Origin: Thalassobacillus devorans
GTDB taxonomy: Bacteria > Bacillota > Bacilli > Bacillales > Halobacillaceae
Assembly: GCF_900176565.1 (NCBI RefSeq)
Contig: NZ_FXEH01000006.1
Span: 434,001 to 498,000, forward strand
DNA: 64,000 nt
Reading direction: 5' to 3'
Positions 25,554 to 35,700 of the stretch are shown piece by piece (position 1 is the stretch's first letter; the number at the start of each line of letters is the position of its first letter). The notes beneath the pieces were generated by a model. It did no database searches. It was not told the origin of the DNA and was given only the letters and a program-made list of their open reading frames with translations. Made by a program: the position numbers and the translations under genes.

Positions 25554-27163
25554 TTAGACTCACCCTCCAATATTTCAGTATAGGCATTTACTGTTCTCTT
25601 TTGGGCTTCCGTATCCATGAGCCAGCCTGAAATCTTATTTATAGATGATACAGCCCGGGCGTTATCGGTTACTGTATCATCAACTTGGCGTTGTCGTTTG
25701 ATGTATGAAACGATATCGCTAAAATCTGTCGCACTATAAAGATTTCTTTTCACACATTCTTTCAGTGCTGCTGATAAGATTGCCCCATTGTTCTCCTTTG
25801 TCTGCTTTAAAATAATCTGCAACTGATCTCTAATATACCGAGGGTAGTTTTGCCGGATGATATTAAGATAGTCGTATGCGGAATCTACCTCTTCAAACCG
25901 TTTCGCAACCGTATCCATAAATGCATTGATGCCTTTTGTTCGATCGCGCGAATGGCTTCTATCCTTTACTAATTGGCCTTTTCCTTCAGGAATAGTGTGT
26001 TTTGCAATCAATTCTCCTGTATCGGTAATATAGATGAATAGTTGTTTGTCTTCCGTTTCCTTGATACCGACGGTATCATATTTATGGAATGTTCCAAGTG
26101 GAAGAGAATACCGATTCGACAAATAACGAATTGTATTGTCCTTATGGACGCTTCTTGTTATACTATTTTCATAATTGTTTTTGATAGTTAATTTTTCTGC
26201 GACTGGTCTTAAGTGTTGCTTTTCCAAGGAGAACACTTCGGCCGGTCTTTTTTTTGTTGTGTTATGGATTTTATAGTTCCCTGTCCGGTTTAGCCACTGC
26301 CAACCCTGCTCATTCCAGGAATCAATGTTGTGAAACACTCTATGTCTTGCAAAGTTATGCTTGATAAAGCCAACCACATTTTCAATTTTCCCTTTACTTT
26401 CCGGGTCAGCTTTTCTACAAACCCTAAGGTTTAAACGCCTGGTTTCCTTATAGTGTTGAAACTCTTTCGTTAAGATAAGATCCCCGCCATTTTCACTGAC
26501 CACGATTAAATTATCCTGATCATAAACGATTTCTCTTGGGATTCCGCCATACCACCGAAATGCATCTTCATGTGCTTCCATCACATCCTGGGTAGTGAAA
26601 GGTCTGTCTAACCATTTTTTATATTTGTATCTCGAGTTAGACAAAACAAATGCGATAAAGCTCAGCTTCACCTCTTGATTGTCAGGTGTTCTTTGTTTTG
26701 TATGACCAAAATCAACCTGCATTTGTTCTCCCATTGGCTGGTCAGGAATAGCTTCATAATTCCGTGGTAGAGTCTCTTTCTCTATTCTATATTCAGTACG
26801 TAATTCTCTAACGTAGGCACGAACCGTGCTCTCGCCAATCTCCAGTGATTCATACCTTTCCTGTAACCAATCTTGCACTTGTGCTGCCGACATATCAGGA
26901 TGTTCTCTCAGCCAGGATAAAATTAACGCTTTGTAAGGATCTAACTTTTTCTCTCTCGTTTTTATTCTTTCTACCCATTCAGCCATCTCCGAAGGAGACT
27001 TCTGCAGGTTGCGATATACCGTTGATCTTGAAACCCCTAACTTTTCCGCCACCTTCGATTTACTAAATCCTTGCTTAATTAACTGTTGAATCTCCATATA
27101 CATTTCCCACTTATCCACCTTTTCTGAGCCCTCCATTGATGTCTGTATAATCTTAAATATCAT
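25550..27163 (-). CDS. istA: IS21 transposase IstA
   Basis: A 537-residue DDE transposase. The N-terminal helix-turn-helix is GFSKSKVAEKLGVSRSTVYR. The integrase core begins at GEQMQVDFGHTK (first Asp), continues with REIVYDQDNLIVV (second Asp) and has the Glu near ESKGKIENVVGFIK. A C-terminal Mu-type beta-barrel region follows. It is complete and reads out from the right end of the element. The start could instead be the internal ATG of MEGSEKVDKWEMYMEIQQ; the longer start is kept only as the open frame. Confidence 0.92.
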   Translation of the reverse strand: MIFKIIQTSMEGSEKVDKWEMYMEIQQLIKQGFSKSKVAEKLGVSRSTVYRNLQKSPSEMAEWVERIKTREKKLDPYKALILSWLREHPDMSAAQVQDWLQERYESLEIGESTVRAYVRELRTEYRIEKETLPRNYEAIPDQPMGEQMQVDFGHTKQRTPDNQEVKLSFIAFVLSNSRYKYKKWLDRPFTTQDVMEAHEDAFRWYGGIPREIVYDQDNLIVVSENGGDLILTKEFQHYKETRRLNLRVCRKADPESKGKIENVVGFIKHNFARHRVFHNIDSWNEQGWQWLNRTGNYKIHNTTKKRPAEVFSLEKQHLRPVAEKLTIKNNYENSITRSVHKDNTIRYLSNRYSLPLGTFHKYDTVGIKETEDKQLFIYITDTGELIAKHTIPEGKGQLVKDRSHSRDRTKGINAFMDTVAKRFEEVDSAYDYLNIIRQNYPRYIRDQLQIILKQTKENNGAILSAALKECVKRNLYSATDFSDIVSYIKRQRQVDDTVTDNARAVSSINKISGWLMDTEAQKRTVNAYTEILEGESN

Positions 27164-27258
27164 ACAATGGGAGAGCTGTATATTTTACTGGTATATTTGG
27201 GTAAATAAGTGTTTCTTCTAATCTAGCGGAAACTGTCTACTTTAGTTTAGCAGTCACA

Positions 27259-27263
27259 ACTAG
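27259..27263. repeat. Target site duplication, right copy
   Basis: ACTAG directly after the right IS end (GTCACA), identical to the copy at 24748-24752. Confidence 0.85.
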
Positions 27264-27762
27264 ACCCTTCATTATTGAAGCTAGGGGCTAACATCTTTGA
27301 AAATTCATTGTTTGCCGAAAGAGTTACTCATGAAATGGCTAAAAGGGAAAGGGTAATATTAGGGACATTTCTATTATTATTTTTATTGGCAATTCTCTTT
27401 CGGAATACTGAATTGGAACTAATCTCGATACTTGCCCAAACACTTTTCGCTAGTACTTTAATATCAGCATATTTAAGGCTTGAGGTTTTACATTCAAAAA
27501 ATAAATCTATCTATAATTGCTTATATGACATTTTTTTGTTCCATAGCCAAAGCACAAGTGAAAATGACGAAAAGTTATCTGCAAAGTTACTGGATTGCTT
27601 TGTTAAGTATGAATCTGCAAAGGCATATTCGGGTGTAAAGCAAGATTCTAAAGTGTTCCTTAAAATTAACCCGCAAGTAACACAAGAGTGGGAAGAAATT
27701 AAGCGTAGTCTCAATATAGAAGGTGAAAAGTAAACCCTTTTGTAAACTTTAGGGGAAAAAGC

Positions 27763-27942
27763 ATGAAAAAACAATATGAAGTAACGTTCAATTTAGTTAA
27801 CGGAGAAATAAGACATATAATAGAAGAAACTTCACTAATGCGTGCTAGAAATTCAATTAAAAATTATTTTGAAGATATCGGAGATAGCCCAGTTCTTGAA
27901 GTTACCGATAACTTAGTACTTATTAAGGCAAATGTTCAATAA
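27763..27942 (+). CDS. 59-residue hypothetical protein between CBASS and TIR genes
   Basis: ATG at 27763 with AGGGG ahead. Product MKKQYEVTFNLVNGEIRHII, EETSLMRARNSIKNYFEDIG, DSPVLEVTDNLVLIKANVQ. It has a beta-alpha-beta look (two strands, one helix, two strands) and no membrane segment. It lies 29 bases after the effector gene and in the same direction. I do not recognise a family; an immunity, adaptor or toxin-antidote role would be guesswork. The frame is clean and base use matches its neighbours. Confidence 0.5.
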   Translation: MKKQYEVTFNLVNGEIRHIIEETSLMRARNSIKNYFEDIGDSPVLEVTDNLVLIKANVQ

Positions 27943-28046
27943 TTTGAGGTTAATGAATATGAAGAATAAAAAATGTGTATTATTAGTTTTTATATAGGTG
28001 GTTTTCTATATTCAGTTTAATCTATACATTTAGGAGGTAAACAAAT

Positions 28047-28640
28047 ATGGCAATGAAATTTAATGAAAGTGAGTTAAAAGCCTTAGCAAAAAATAATCAA
28101 GGACTTTTTGAAAATAGTAGTCAAATACTTAAATCTGCTTCTGCAACATTTGACATTAACAAGACATATGATATTTTTATTTCACATAGTTTTCGTGACG
28201 CAGAAGTTATTCATGGATTAAAACTTTTCATTGAAAATATATATTCTTTAAGCGTATATGTTGATTGGATAGATGACCCCGAATTAGACCGAACAAAAGT
28301 AAGTAAGCATACGGCAAATAGATTAAGAAGCAGGATGAATAACTGCAAAACTATGTTAGTTGCACACTCTGAGTCTTCCCCAGATTCAAAGTGGGTTCCA
28401 TGGGAAGTAGGATATTTTGATTCAAAAAATGGTAGAATTGCAGTTATACCTATTACTCAAAGCACAAGTTATTCAGAAGTATTTGAGGGGCAAGAGTATT
28501 TAGGTTTATATCTTTATGGTGTTCATGGTAAAGCTAAAGAGTCACAAGAGACAAGAATATGGATACAAGATAATCCTAATAAATATATAGATTTATCTCA
28601 ATGGATTAAGGGTGAAGAACCTTATGAGAGGAGTGCATAA
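28047..28640 (+). CDS. TIR-domain protein, probable defence effector
   Basis: A 197-residue protein with a TIR-like fold: KTYDIFISHSFRDAEVIHGL opens the first strand and BB region, YVDWIDDPELDR follows, and SKWVPWEVGYF carries the conserved Glu120 in the position of the catalytic Glu of NAD-cleaving TIRs. A 40-residue N-terminal extension precedes the domain. SD AGGAGGT. A three-helix membrane protein gene begins 3 bases after the stop, so the two are coupled. NADase activity on infection is the family expectation. It does not look like the MTH538-type TIR of Thoeris ThsB. Confidence 0.82.
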   Translation: MAMKFNESELKALAKNNQGLFENSSQILKSASATFDINKTYDIFISHSFRDAEVIHGLKLFIENIYSLSVYVDWIDDPELDRTKVSKHTANRLRSRMNNCKTMLVAHSESSPDSKWVPWEVGYFDSKNGRIAVIPITQSTSYSEVFEGQEYLGLYLYGVHGKAKESQETRIWIQDNPNKYIDLSQWIKGEEPYERSA

Positions 28641-28642
28641 TT

Positions 28643-29050
28643 TTGGAGGAAAAGCTTAAACACTTAGAATTCATTCAACAAGCAATTACAAGAATGGCTA
28701 CGAATTCATTTTTGTTAAAAGGGTGGACGGTAACTTTAATAGTTGGTGTTTTAGCTTTTGCGAATGTAAAGGATATGGATTCTAACTTTATTGTTATTGC
28801 ACTAATTCCAACGATAACATTTTGGTTGTTAGATGCCTTTTACTTACGACAAGAAAGATTGTTTAGAGAGTTATATGATGATGTAAGAATTAATAACAAA
28901 GATAAGATTGATTTCTCAATGAGTACAAAACCATATATTAAAAATGTAGATAAATGGTTTAGAGTATGTATATCTAGAACGTTATGGCTTTTTTATCTAC
29001 CGATAATATTGGTAATTATTTTATCAGCTTGGATATTGCCAATATTATAA
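28643..29050 (+). CDS. Three-helix membrane partner of the TIR protein
   Basis: A 135-residue integral membrane protein. It opens with an amphipathic stretch (LEFIQQAITRMATNSFLLKG), then helix 1 (WTVTLIVGVLAFANV), helix 2 (FIVIALIPTITFWLLDAFYL), a charged cytoplasmic loop (RQERLFRELYDDVR) and helix 3 (LWLFYLPIILVIILSAWILP). The start is TTG with GGAGG nearby. I recall proteins with the FIQxxITRMxxNSFLLKGW opening beside TIR genes, which points to a conserved pair. No name can be given. It may tether, inhibit or be triggered with the TIR protein. Confidence 0.7.
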   Translation: MEEKLKHLEFIQQAITRMATNSFLLKGWTVTLIVGVLAFANVKDMDSNFIVIALIPTITFWLLDAFYLRQERLFRELYDDVRINNKDKIDFSMSTKPYIKNVDKWFRVCISRTLWLFYLPIILVIILSAWILPIL

Positions 29051-29769
29051 ACTATTTTGAGAAGTGATTTTAAAACGTCTAAATATCTTGCAATGATTAG
29101 AGAATACTATTATTATGAATCTTGCTAGTTAATCGTATGAATAGTGACGAAAAGAAAACCACATTGACGTTTGAATATACGGTCAAACCACGGTTTCTTA
29201 ACGATAATTAAACTTATAAAATTGAAAGCACGACTCAAAATCGTGTTCCTTCTGGAGTATCTGTTCGACCAGTAGCGTTTATATGATCCCTTTTTATTTG
29301 CTTCGTAAGTCATACATGAAAAAACTATGGTAGTCAACATAGTTATCATTATGTTAAAAAAGTATCAGTTATCATTAATAAAAATTACATCATATATGTT
29401 ATTTGTTTTTGTTTATTTATTTAATTAATCATATAAAACTATAATGGAGTGCTTTATGCCGTATCATTCGTACGACGAGAGAACCTACACACTTTTCTTG
29501 AAGAGCCCGACTTTTGTTCGAAATATCTATATAATTGATTTGGTCATTACGTTCTAGATTAACTGAGATTACAAAACCCCGTAGATTAGTAAAAAATCTA
29601 CGGGGTTTTGTAATCTAAATTGATAGTCTATCTAATTCACATATAACATTATACAAAGAAAAGAAGGAAACCATTCACCTTAGGTTAACACCTTCTTTCT
29701 TTTAACTGTTCAGCTAATAAATTACAATTGAACATAACAAGAGATTTTCTAAGAAAAGGAGCACTTAAT
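29051..29769. other. AT-rich gap between the TIR pair and the helicase operon
   Basis: About 720 bases with no supportable gene. A 74-codon frame on the minus strand (29125-29349) has no SD and no family resemblance. The notable structure is the 22-bp perfect inverted repeat at 29566-29616. Confidence 0.5.
29566..29616. terminator. 22-bp perfect inverted repeat, terminator-like
   Basis: Arm 29566-29587 (AGATTACAAAACCCCGTAGA plus TT) is the exact reverse complement of 29595-29616, with a 7-base loop AGTAAAA. The inner part is a bidirectional terminator (CCCCGTAGA/TCTACGGGGTTTT). The stem is unusually long and exact for one. Confidence 0.7.
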
Positions 29770-30972
29770 GTGAACCCCTTAAAATTAGGCTGGATTGATT
29801 ATTCCAATGAACATAAAAACAAAGTGATGGCTGTACTTGATTTGCTTTCTGACAAGGGAGCTGTTGATGAGCTTGGAACTGGATTAATCCGAGATGGGTT
29901 TGGGGATCTTTTCTTTCCAGGTACGTCAACCATCCAAACTCGGGCGAAGTATTTTTTCATTGTTCCCTATTTGATGATGGAATTAGAAAAAGAAAAACAT
30001 TCCTCACCTAGTGAGTTTCTTGAAAAGCTTAGTTCAAGGGAGATTGACTTGATTGATATTTTGGCAGAACAGGATAAAAGAGGTGTTATCGGCGCACGGG
30101 CTAGGAAGAAGTTAAAACGGAAGCCTTCGAGCATCTATTGGAATGGACTGAAGACCTTTGAGATATTCAAGCAGGAACATCTGTCTCTAGAAAATTATGC
30201 GAAAGCGTTTGTAGCAATGCAGCGACGGAAAGAGTCGGCGTTGTCTTTGGGGAATGAATATAGCGATGATCTTGAAGCGGCGGGCTCTGAGTATACGAGC
30301 ACGTTCTGGCAATGTATTCTTCCTATGACAAACTGGAAGGAAAACCTTACTATGAATTTGTCTGAACCTGAGGCATCATTTTTTAAAGAAAGAATGATTA
30401 AATCACCGAAATCAAAAGATAGTTTGTTAGCATTTTTGCTTCAACAGGATCCAGAGGATGTATTGAAGGTTGAAAGCTTTGATGCTATCGGTGAACAATT
30501 TTTACTCCCTGACGGGTTGCGTGAAGATTACATATTAGCTAAAAAGTTCAGCATGTTCATTTCAGGGGCCAACATACGCTACAACGTTATTCTTTCTAAA
30601 TATGAGAACGAAGAAGCGATAAGGAAGTGGGATGCCTGGAAAGAGAGTGATTTTGTAAAAAATGAATTTGGTCATTTTCAATTTCAGGAGGTGCTGTATC
30701 GACTGAAAATCAATAACCCATTGCTTCGGAGATTTATTAGTGAATGGCAAAAAGCAGTATTAAAGGGTGTTGAACAAGAAATTGATAATTTGCTCATTAA
30801 ACGAGAAATTGAACTGAAATCGAAGGAACGCGCCAAGCTTTATAATACGAAATATTATGCATACGAAGAGGGGATTTGGCTAGGATCGGAAAAGCTTCAA
30901 TATCGCTTTCCAAATGCCAAGATACTCATCGAAGATATATTCGCTGCACTGGAGGGAAGTCATGATGCTTAA
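29770..30972 (+). CDS. DUF6361-family protein, first gene of a three-gene helicase operon
   Basis: A 400-residue soluble protein. GTG at 29770 is chosen because AAAGGAG precedes it and the product then starts NPLKLGWIDYSNEHKNKVMA, as DUF6361 members do. The family core is clear: LGTGLIRDGFGDLFFPGTST, IQTRAKYFFIVPYLMMELE, RKPSSIYWNGLKTF-like and FWQCILPMTNW. No catalytic motif is evident. It overlaps the phospholipase D-like gene by 11 bases. The conserved link to PLD and helicase genes suggests a dedicated component, perhaps a sensor or DNA-binding part. Confidence 0.8.
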   Translation: MNPLKLGWIDYSNEHKNKVMAVLDLLSDKGAVDELGTGLIRDGFGDLFFPGTSTIQTRAKYFFIVPYLMMELEKEKHSSPSEFLEKLSSREIDLIDILAEQDKRGVIGARARKKLKRKPSSIYWNGLKTFEIFKQEHLSLENYAKAFVAMQRRKESALSLGNEYSDDLEAAGSEYTSTFWQCILPMTNWKENLTMNLSEPEASFFKERMIKSPKSKDSLLAFLLQQDPEDVLKVESFDAIGEQFLLPDGLREDYILAKKFSMFISGANIRYNVILSKYENEEAIRKWDAWKESDFVKNEFGHFQFQEVLYRLKINNPLLRRFISEWQKAVLKGVEQEIDNLLIKREIELKSKERAKLYNTKYYAYEEGIWLGSEKLQYRFPNAKILIEDIFAALEGSHDA

Positions 30973-32740
30973 ACCAGATAAGGACCGTTTGAACTACAGT
31001 GACTTGTTGAAACCACCGGCTGGATATGAGGTTTCTTTTGCAGTGGGAACGACTTACTCTTTGGACTTGGAGGCATTGGTAGGAGTGCCATTAGCACTCA
31101 GTCTTTCTGAAGAAATGGATCAGACATTCCAGGATGACCCTATTTATATGTTAGAGGGACTGCGGAAAAGCTCTGATCAGATGGCTATTTTTTGCGAAGC
31201 TGGACAAATAAAAGTGCCGCAACATGGAAATTCCTTATTTGCTTTAATGGAAGATAGTGTTTTTGAAGTGGCACTTGAAAACGATAAATCATTTCACCCT
31301 AAAATTTGGTTGATCAAGTATGAAAATAGCGAAGGGTATATTTTGTACCGATTGCTTGTGTTGACGCGCAATCTGACATTCGACAGGAGCTGGGATCTGG
31401 CATTAGCTCTCGAAGGGGAAATGTATGACGAAACAATCGATAAGAACCAACCATTGATTGATTTCCTTAAATTTCTAGCGCCACAAGCGACCAGTGAAGA
31501 AAAGAAACAATGTATCGAAAAAATGATGGTAGACCTTCCGTTCATTCATTTTGATACAGGTGAAAAACATTACTCGGATTTTGATTTTTATCCAATGGGG
31601 GTAGAAGGACATGACTGGGAAGATACTGGTTTATTTGAAACTTATCATCAATTAATTATTATGTCCCCTTTTTTAAGTGAAGCGATCATCAGTGAGTTAG
31701 ATGAATATGCCTTGTCAGACGCTAGAAGAGTGTTGATTACAAGAAGGACCGAGCTTCATAAGCTGACAGAAGAAATCATCAATAATTTTGAAGTATATGT
31801 ATTGAAAGACATCATTATAGAGGGAGAAGGAGCTGTCAGCGAAGAGGAGGAGCAGGTTGAACTGGCACAGCTTCAGGACATTCATGCCAAATTGTACGCC
31901 AGGTCTAAATATAATCAACACCACATTTATATCGGCTCTGCTAACAGTTCAACGAACGCATTCGAAGGGAATGTGGAATTTTTACTAAAGCTGCAATATA
32001 AAAAGTATGGATTCCGATTGATGCATTTACTGGATGACCTATTCGGGGAAGACGAAGCGGACAACCCATTCGAAAAGATAGAAGAAATACCGGAGGAAGA
32101 AGAAACGGAAGAAGATTTAACGGATAAGCTTCAAAAAGCAATTAAACAGATATGCCGTGTGGAATCTAGTGCAAGAGTTCAAAAAACGGAAGAGGACTAC
32201 TATGCTGTTCACCTATCATTTGCATCGATTCCTGAGGGGTATGATTTCTCCATAGGCCCATTGTTAAGTAAGAAGAGAGAGACGATGCAAGAAGAAATCA
32301 AGATCGAGGACCTAAAGATGCTTGAGTTAGGAGAGTTTTATATTGTGAAGGCAGAGAAAGATGGCGAGACAGTGGAACGGATTATCAAGATACCGACAAA
32401 AGGATTACCGGAAGAGCGCCAGCAGGAAATCTTTCGATCTATTATCAATAATCCATATGCTTTCTTACAATATGTCGCTTTTTTGTTAGCAGATGATTTT
32501 CTACTAGCTGCCTTAGAACAGATGGAACAGAAGAGTCTGGTTGCTGTCGATTGGGATATGCAAGCGGGCAATTATCCTGTTTTATATGAGAACATGTTAA
32601 AAGCAGCAGCTAGGTCACCGGAAAAACTGGAAGACATCCATCATATCATCGAACTGATAGATGATAATGCTATCATTCCGGAAGAGTTTTACCGTTTATA
32701 TGAGACGTTTAATGAAGCAACAAAGATGGTGAAAAAATGA
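30962..32740 (+). CDS. Phospholipase D-like protein of the helicase operon
   Basis: A 592-residue protein with two HxK-type PLD half-sites: FHPKIWLIKY (about residue 111), then LLVLTRNLTFDRSWD, and IHAKLYARSKY (about 306), then IYIGSANSSTNAFEGNVEFL. PLD-fold proteins in defence operons are usually nucleases; the second site has the HAKLY...GSAN form of DNA-cutting members. An acidic stretch (EEEEQVELAQ; EIPEEEETEEDLTD) splits the protein, and a C-terminal region of about 200 residues is unassigned. Start ATG 30962 (GGAGGGAAGTC) replaces a longer frame lying inside the previous gene. It overlaps the helicase gene by 4 bases. Confidence 0.82.
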   Translation: MMLKPDKDRLNYSDLLKPPAGYEVSFAVGTTYSLDLEALVGVPLALSLSEEMDQTFQDDPIYMLEGLRKSSDQMAIFCEAGQIKVPQHGNSLFALMEDSVFEVALENDKSFHPKIWLIKYENSEGYILYRLLVLTRNLTFDRSWDLALALEGEMYDETIDKNQPLIDFLKFLAPQATSEEKKQCIEKMMVDLPFIHFDTGEKHYSDFDFYPMGVEGHDWEDTGLFETYHQLIIMSPFLSEAIISELDEYALSDARRVLITRRTELHKLTEEIINNFEVYVLKDIIIEGEGAVSEEEEQVELAQLQDIHAKLYARSKYNQHHIYIGSANSSTNAFEGNVEFLLKLQYKKYGFRLMHLLDDLFGEDEADNPFEKIEEIPEEEETEEDLTDKLQKAIKQICRVESSARVQKTEEDYYAVHLSFASIPEGYDFSIGPLLSKKRETMQEEIKIEDLKMLELGEFYIVKAEKDGETVERIIKIPTKGLPEERQQEIFRSIINNPYAFLQYVAFLLADDFLLAALEQMEQKSLVAVDWDMQAGNYPVLYENMLKAAARSPEKLEDIHHIIELIDDNAIIPEEFYRLYETFNEATKMVKK

Positions 32741-35700
32741 TTGATTTAAGACAAAGAGAAGATGAAATACTAGATGGATTGAAAGATTTCCAAAAAGCGA
32801 CCGTCGAGAGAGTCCATCATCTATTGACGAATGATTTCACTCGAGTACTTGTAGCGGATGAAGTGGGACTTGGCAAAACGATGATCGCTCGAGGAGTGAT
32901 GGCCAAGATAGCCAGATACCACCAGGAGGTCTTAGAAGATCCGCTATTTAAAGTTGTTTATGTTTGTTCTAACCAGAGTATTGCCAGACAAAACCTTCAG
33001 AAACTACAGATTGACGAACGGGTCAAGCTGGAAGATTCTTCGGATACTAGATTGTCGATGCAGCACTTGAAAATCTTTGAGAATAATTACGACCAATCTT
33101 TAAAAGACCGTTATATCCAGCTGACTCCGCTTACTCCTTCGACATCGTTCACTATGACGGCTGGCTGCGGGAGTGCAGCAGAGAGAGCGCTTATTTTTGC
33201 TGTGTTGAAGAGGTATAGTTTGTTGGAGGATTATTTGGAAGAACTCGATATTCTCCTAATGGATACAGCGACAAAGGGATGGCAGGGGGCCAAAATTGAG
33301 TATGAAGGCCGTGTGGAGAATTGCAATGCAGCAAGCGGTGGAGAGTACATTCGAAACATGCATCAACGTATCGAAGAATTTCTAGAAAAAGACTGGTTAA
33401 TTATCGATGAAATTCATGAAATCTGTGAGCGAATTAAACAGGAAGGTGTACCTGGGGAACGTTTGGAAGGCGCAAATATTGTGATTTACAAGCTTCGTAG
33501 GATGATGGCTGAGATCAGCGTCGATATTATGGACCCTGATCTTGTCATCATGGATGAATTTCAGCGTTTTCCGGAACTTGTAAATGCGGAGAGTGAAAGT
33601 GAAACCGCTTTACTCGCGCGAAAGTTTTTCAACAGTCCGAGATCTACCGATGAAGAAAGAGTGAAAATCCTGTTGCTTTCTGCAACACCTTACAAACTCT
33701 ATTCCACCATGGAAGAGATCGCAGAAGCAGGTGAGGATGAGCATTATAAAGAGTTCCTGCAGGTAACTGGGTTTTTGTTTGAACATCATCGGGAACAGCA
33801 ATATTATTTTGAAAAGGTTTGGGAAGATTTCTCGACGTCCTTACGCTTATTCACTAACGCGGATGCAGCTGTGATACAGGCGAAGAAGCAAGCAGCCGAA
33901 GATAGTCTATACCAAGGAATTGCCAGGACAGAACGTATGACAGTTGAAGGTTCGAGTGAACTGATTGATGCTGATGTTATCCCGTTAGAAATAACGAAAG
34001 AAGATGTATTGTCTTATGTTCACCTGGATCGGTTGCTGGAGGATACAGGGTTGAGTGATAAAGTACCTGTCGACTATGTGAAGTCGACGCCTTATCTGAT
34101 GTCGTTCATGGAACATTATAAATTGAAACAAAAGATTACGCAGTATGTAAAAAAGTATCCGGATAATATTCCGATGGTCGATAGAGCCCATTTGTGGATC
34201 AAAAAAGGGACAATCAATAATTATCGTCAGCTCCCTGATACAAATGCCAGAATGGCAAAACTGAAAGCGTTGGCCTTGCCAAAAAATGCAGAGCGTCTAT
34301 TGTGGATTCCGCCGTCATTACCATATTACGAATTTGGCGGTAGTTATGCTGGGCAACATCGCTTTTCGAAGATGCTTATTTTCTCCGCGTGGGAAATGGT
34401 GCCACGCGCAGTTTCTACCACAATTTCTTATGAAGCAGAACGTAGAACCGTAGGTGAACTGATTAATAAGACGAAGAAAAAGAAGAAGCAAAAGAATCGT
34501 AAATATTTTAGCGAACGTCGTTTTCCTCAGCCGCGTTTATCTTTCGCAATGAAAAACGGTAATCCGGCAAACATGAACCATTTGACGCTTCTGTATCCTT
34601 CTGTGACGTTGGCTAACCTGTTTGATCCTGTCGATGTATTGAACAGGAAGTTAACGCTAGGTGGTATTAAACAAGAAATAGCTGAAAATATCCAGCGTTT
34701 GCTTGATCAACTGCCAGTTTCGGAAAACGTCAATGAAAGTCGTGAAGATGAACGTTGGTACTTTATGGCTCCATTGTTATTTGATTTAGAAGAGGAAGCG
34801 GTGGCAAGTTGGTTTGAAGGGGATCATCTTCTGCCTGTGATGGAGGAAAAAGAAAATCCCTCGGATGATAAAGCGGCACTAGTTAAACACTTGGAAATAC
34901 TACGCTCTATTTTTCTAAGTAAAGAGTTGCCTGAACTCGGGAAGCAGCCGGAAAATTTAGTAGAAGTTTTGGTTAATATGGTACTAGGATCACCTGCTGT
35001 TTGTGCATTACGAATGCTTGATGATATAGAAGGGGAATCTCTTCCTTATGCCGTTCGTCTAGCTAAGACGCTAATTGATAGAATGAACACACAGGAAGCG
35101 ATTGCAGTTGTTGAATTAGAGTACGGGAAGAAGAAAAGCCGAACCGTGCACTGGCAAAACCTCCTTAAGTATAATATCGATGGAAATATCCAGGCGATGA
35201 TGGACGAGTACGCTCATATGTTGATAGAGGAAGCCGGTCTGAGCTATGTAGACCGTCATAAGCGTTATAAGGGTCTAGTCAAATTGATGATAGCAGCTTT
35301 GGATACTCATACTGCGACCTATAACGTGGATACCTATGAAAGTTTCAAACGAAGAGCACAGGGGCATAGCGGTACCAATCAGGCTATGAAGATTCGCACT
35401 AACTATGCAGTAGGTTTTGCCGATAAAAGAAACGAAGAAACGGCCCATAAAAGAAAGAAGAATGTCCGATTAGCATTCAACTCACCATTCCGACCATTCG
35501 TCCTGACTACCACCTCTGTCGGACAAGAAGGATTGGATTTTCATTATTATTGTAGGAAGATCACGCATTGGAATCTGCCATCCAACCCGGTCGATCTTGA
35601 ACAGCGAGAGGGACGTATCAACCGTTATAAGTGCTTTGCCATTCGTCAAAATATCGCTAACAAGTATGGGAATATTGATTTCCAATCAGATATATGGCAA

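Larger units (their letters stand above)
24753..27258. mobile_element. Complete IS21-family element (istA, istB), 2506 bp
   Basis: The left end begins TGTGACCGTCAAGTAAAA; the right end on the opposite strand begins TGTGACTGCTAAACTAAA. Both give the TG...CA termini and imperfect inverted repeats of IS21 elements. ACTAG is duplicated at 24748 and 27259. Both genes are intact and read leftward, opposite to the host gene. The clean ends and duplication suggest recent insertion. Confidence 0.92.
24437..27733 (+). pseudogene. CBASS 4TM effector gene interrupted by an IS21 element
   Basis: Two coding pieces, 24437-24752 and 27264-27733, flank the IS element. Part one has two membrane segments (residues about 28-75, around LFWINAFLSIAVFFVND and FLFIFIVTTIGYFIIE). 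Part two has two more (VILGTFLLLFLLAILF, LISILAQTLFASTLISAY) and a soluble tail. Removing the element and one copy of the 5-bp duplication joins them in frame: NNGLDPSLLKLGANIFENS. The result is a 261-residue protein, which fits the SMODS-associated 4TM (S_4TM) effectors thought to damage the membrane. As it stands only a 106-residue two-helix N-terminus would be made. Confidence 0.8.

Noticed and set aside
27953-28006. Short frame MNMKNKKCVLLVFI before the TIR gene
   Set aside because: Only 14 codons, weak SD, stops within a hydrophobic stretch; could be a decayed signal peptide but nothing supports it.
28047-29050. Thoeris system
   Set aside because: No ThsA-type SLOG/NADase gene is present, and the TIR gene is paired with a 3TM protein.
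29125-29349. 74-codon frame on the minus strand in the gap before the helicase operon
   Set aside because: No SD, Lys/Arg/Ser-rich composition typical of chance frames in AT-rich DNA, no recognisable family.
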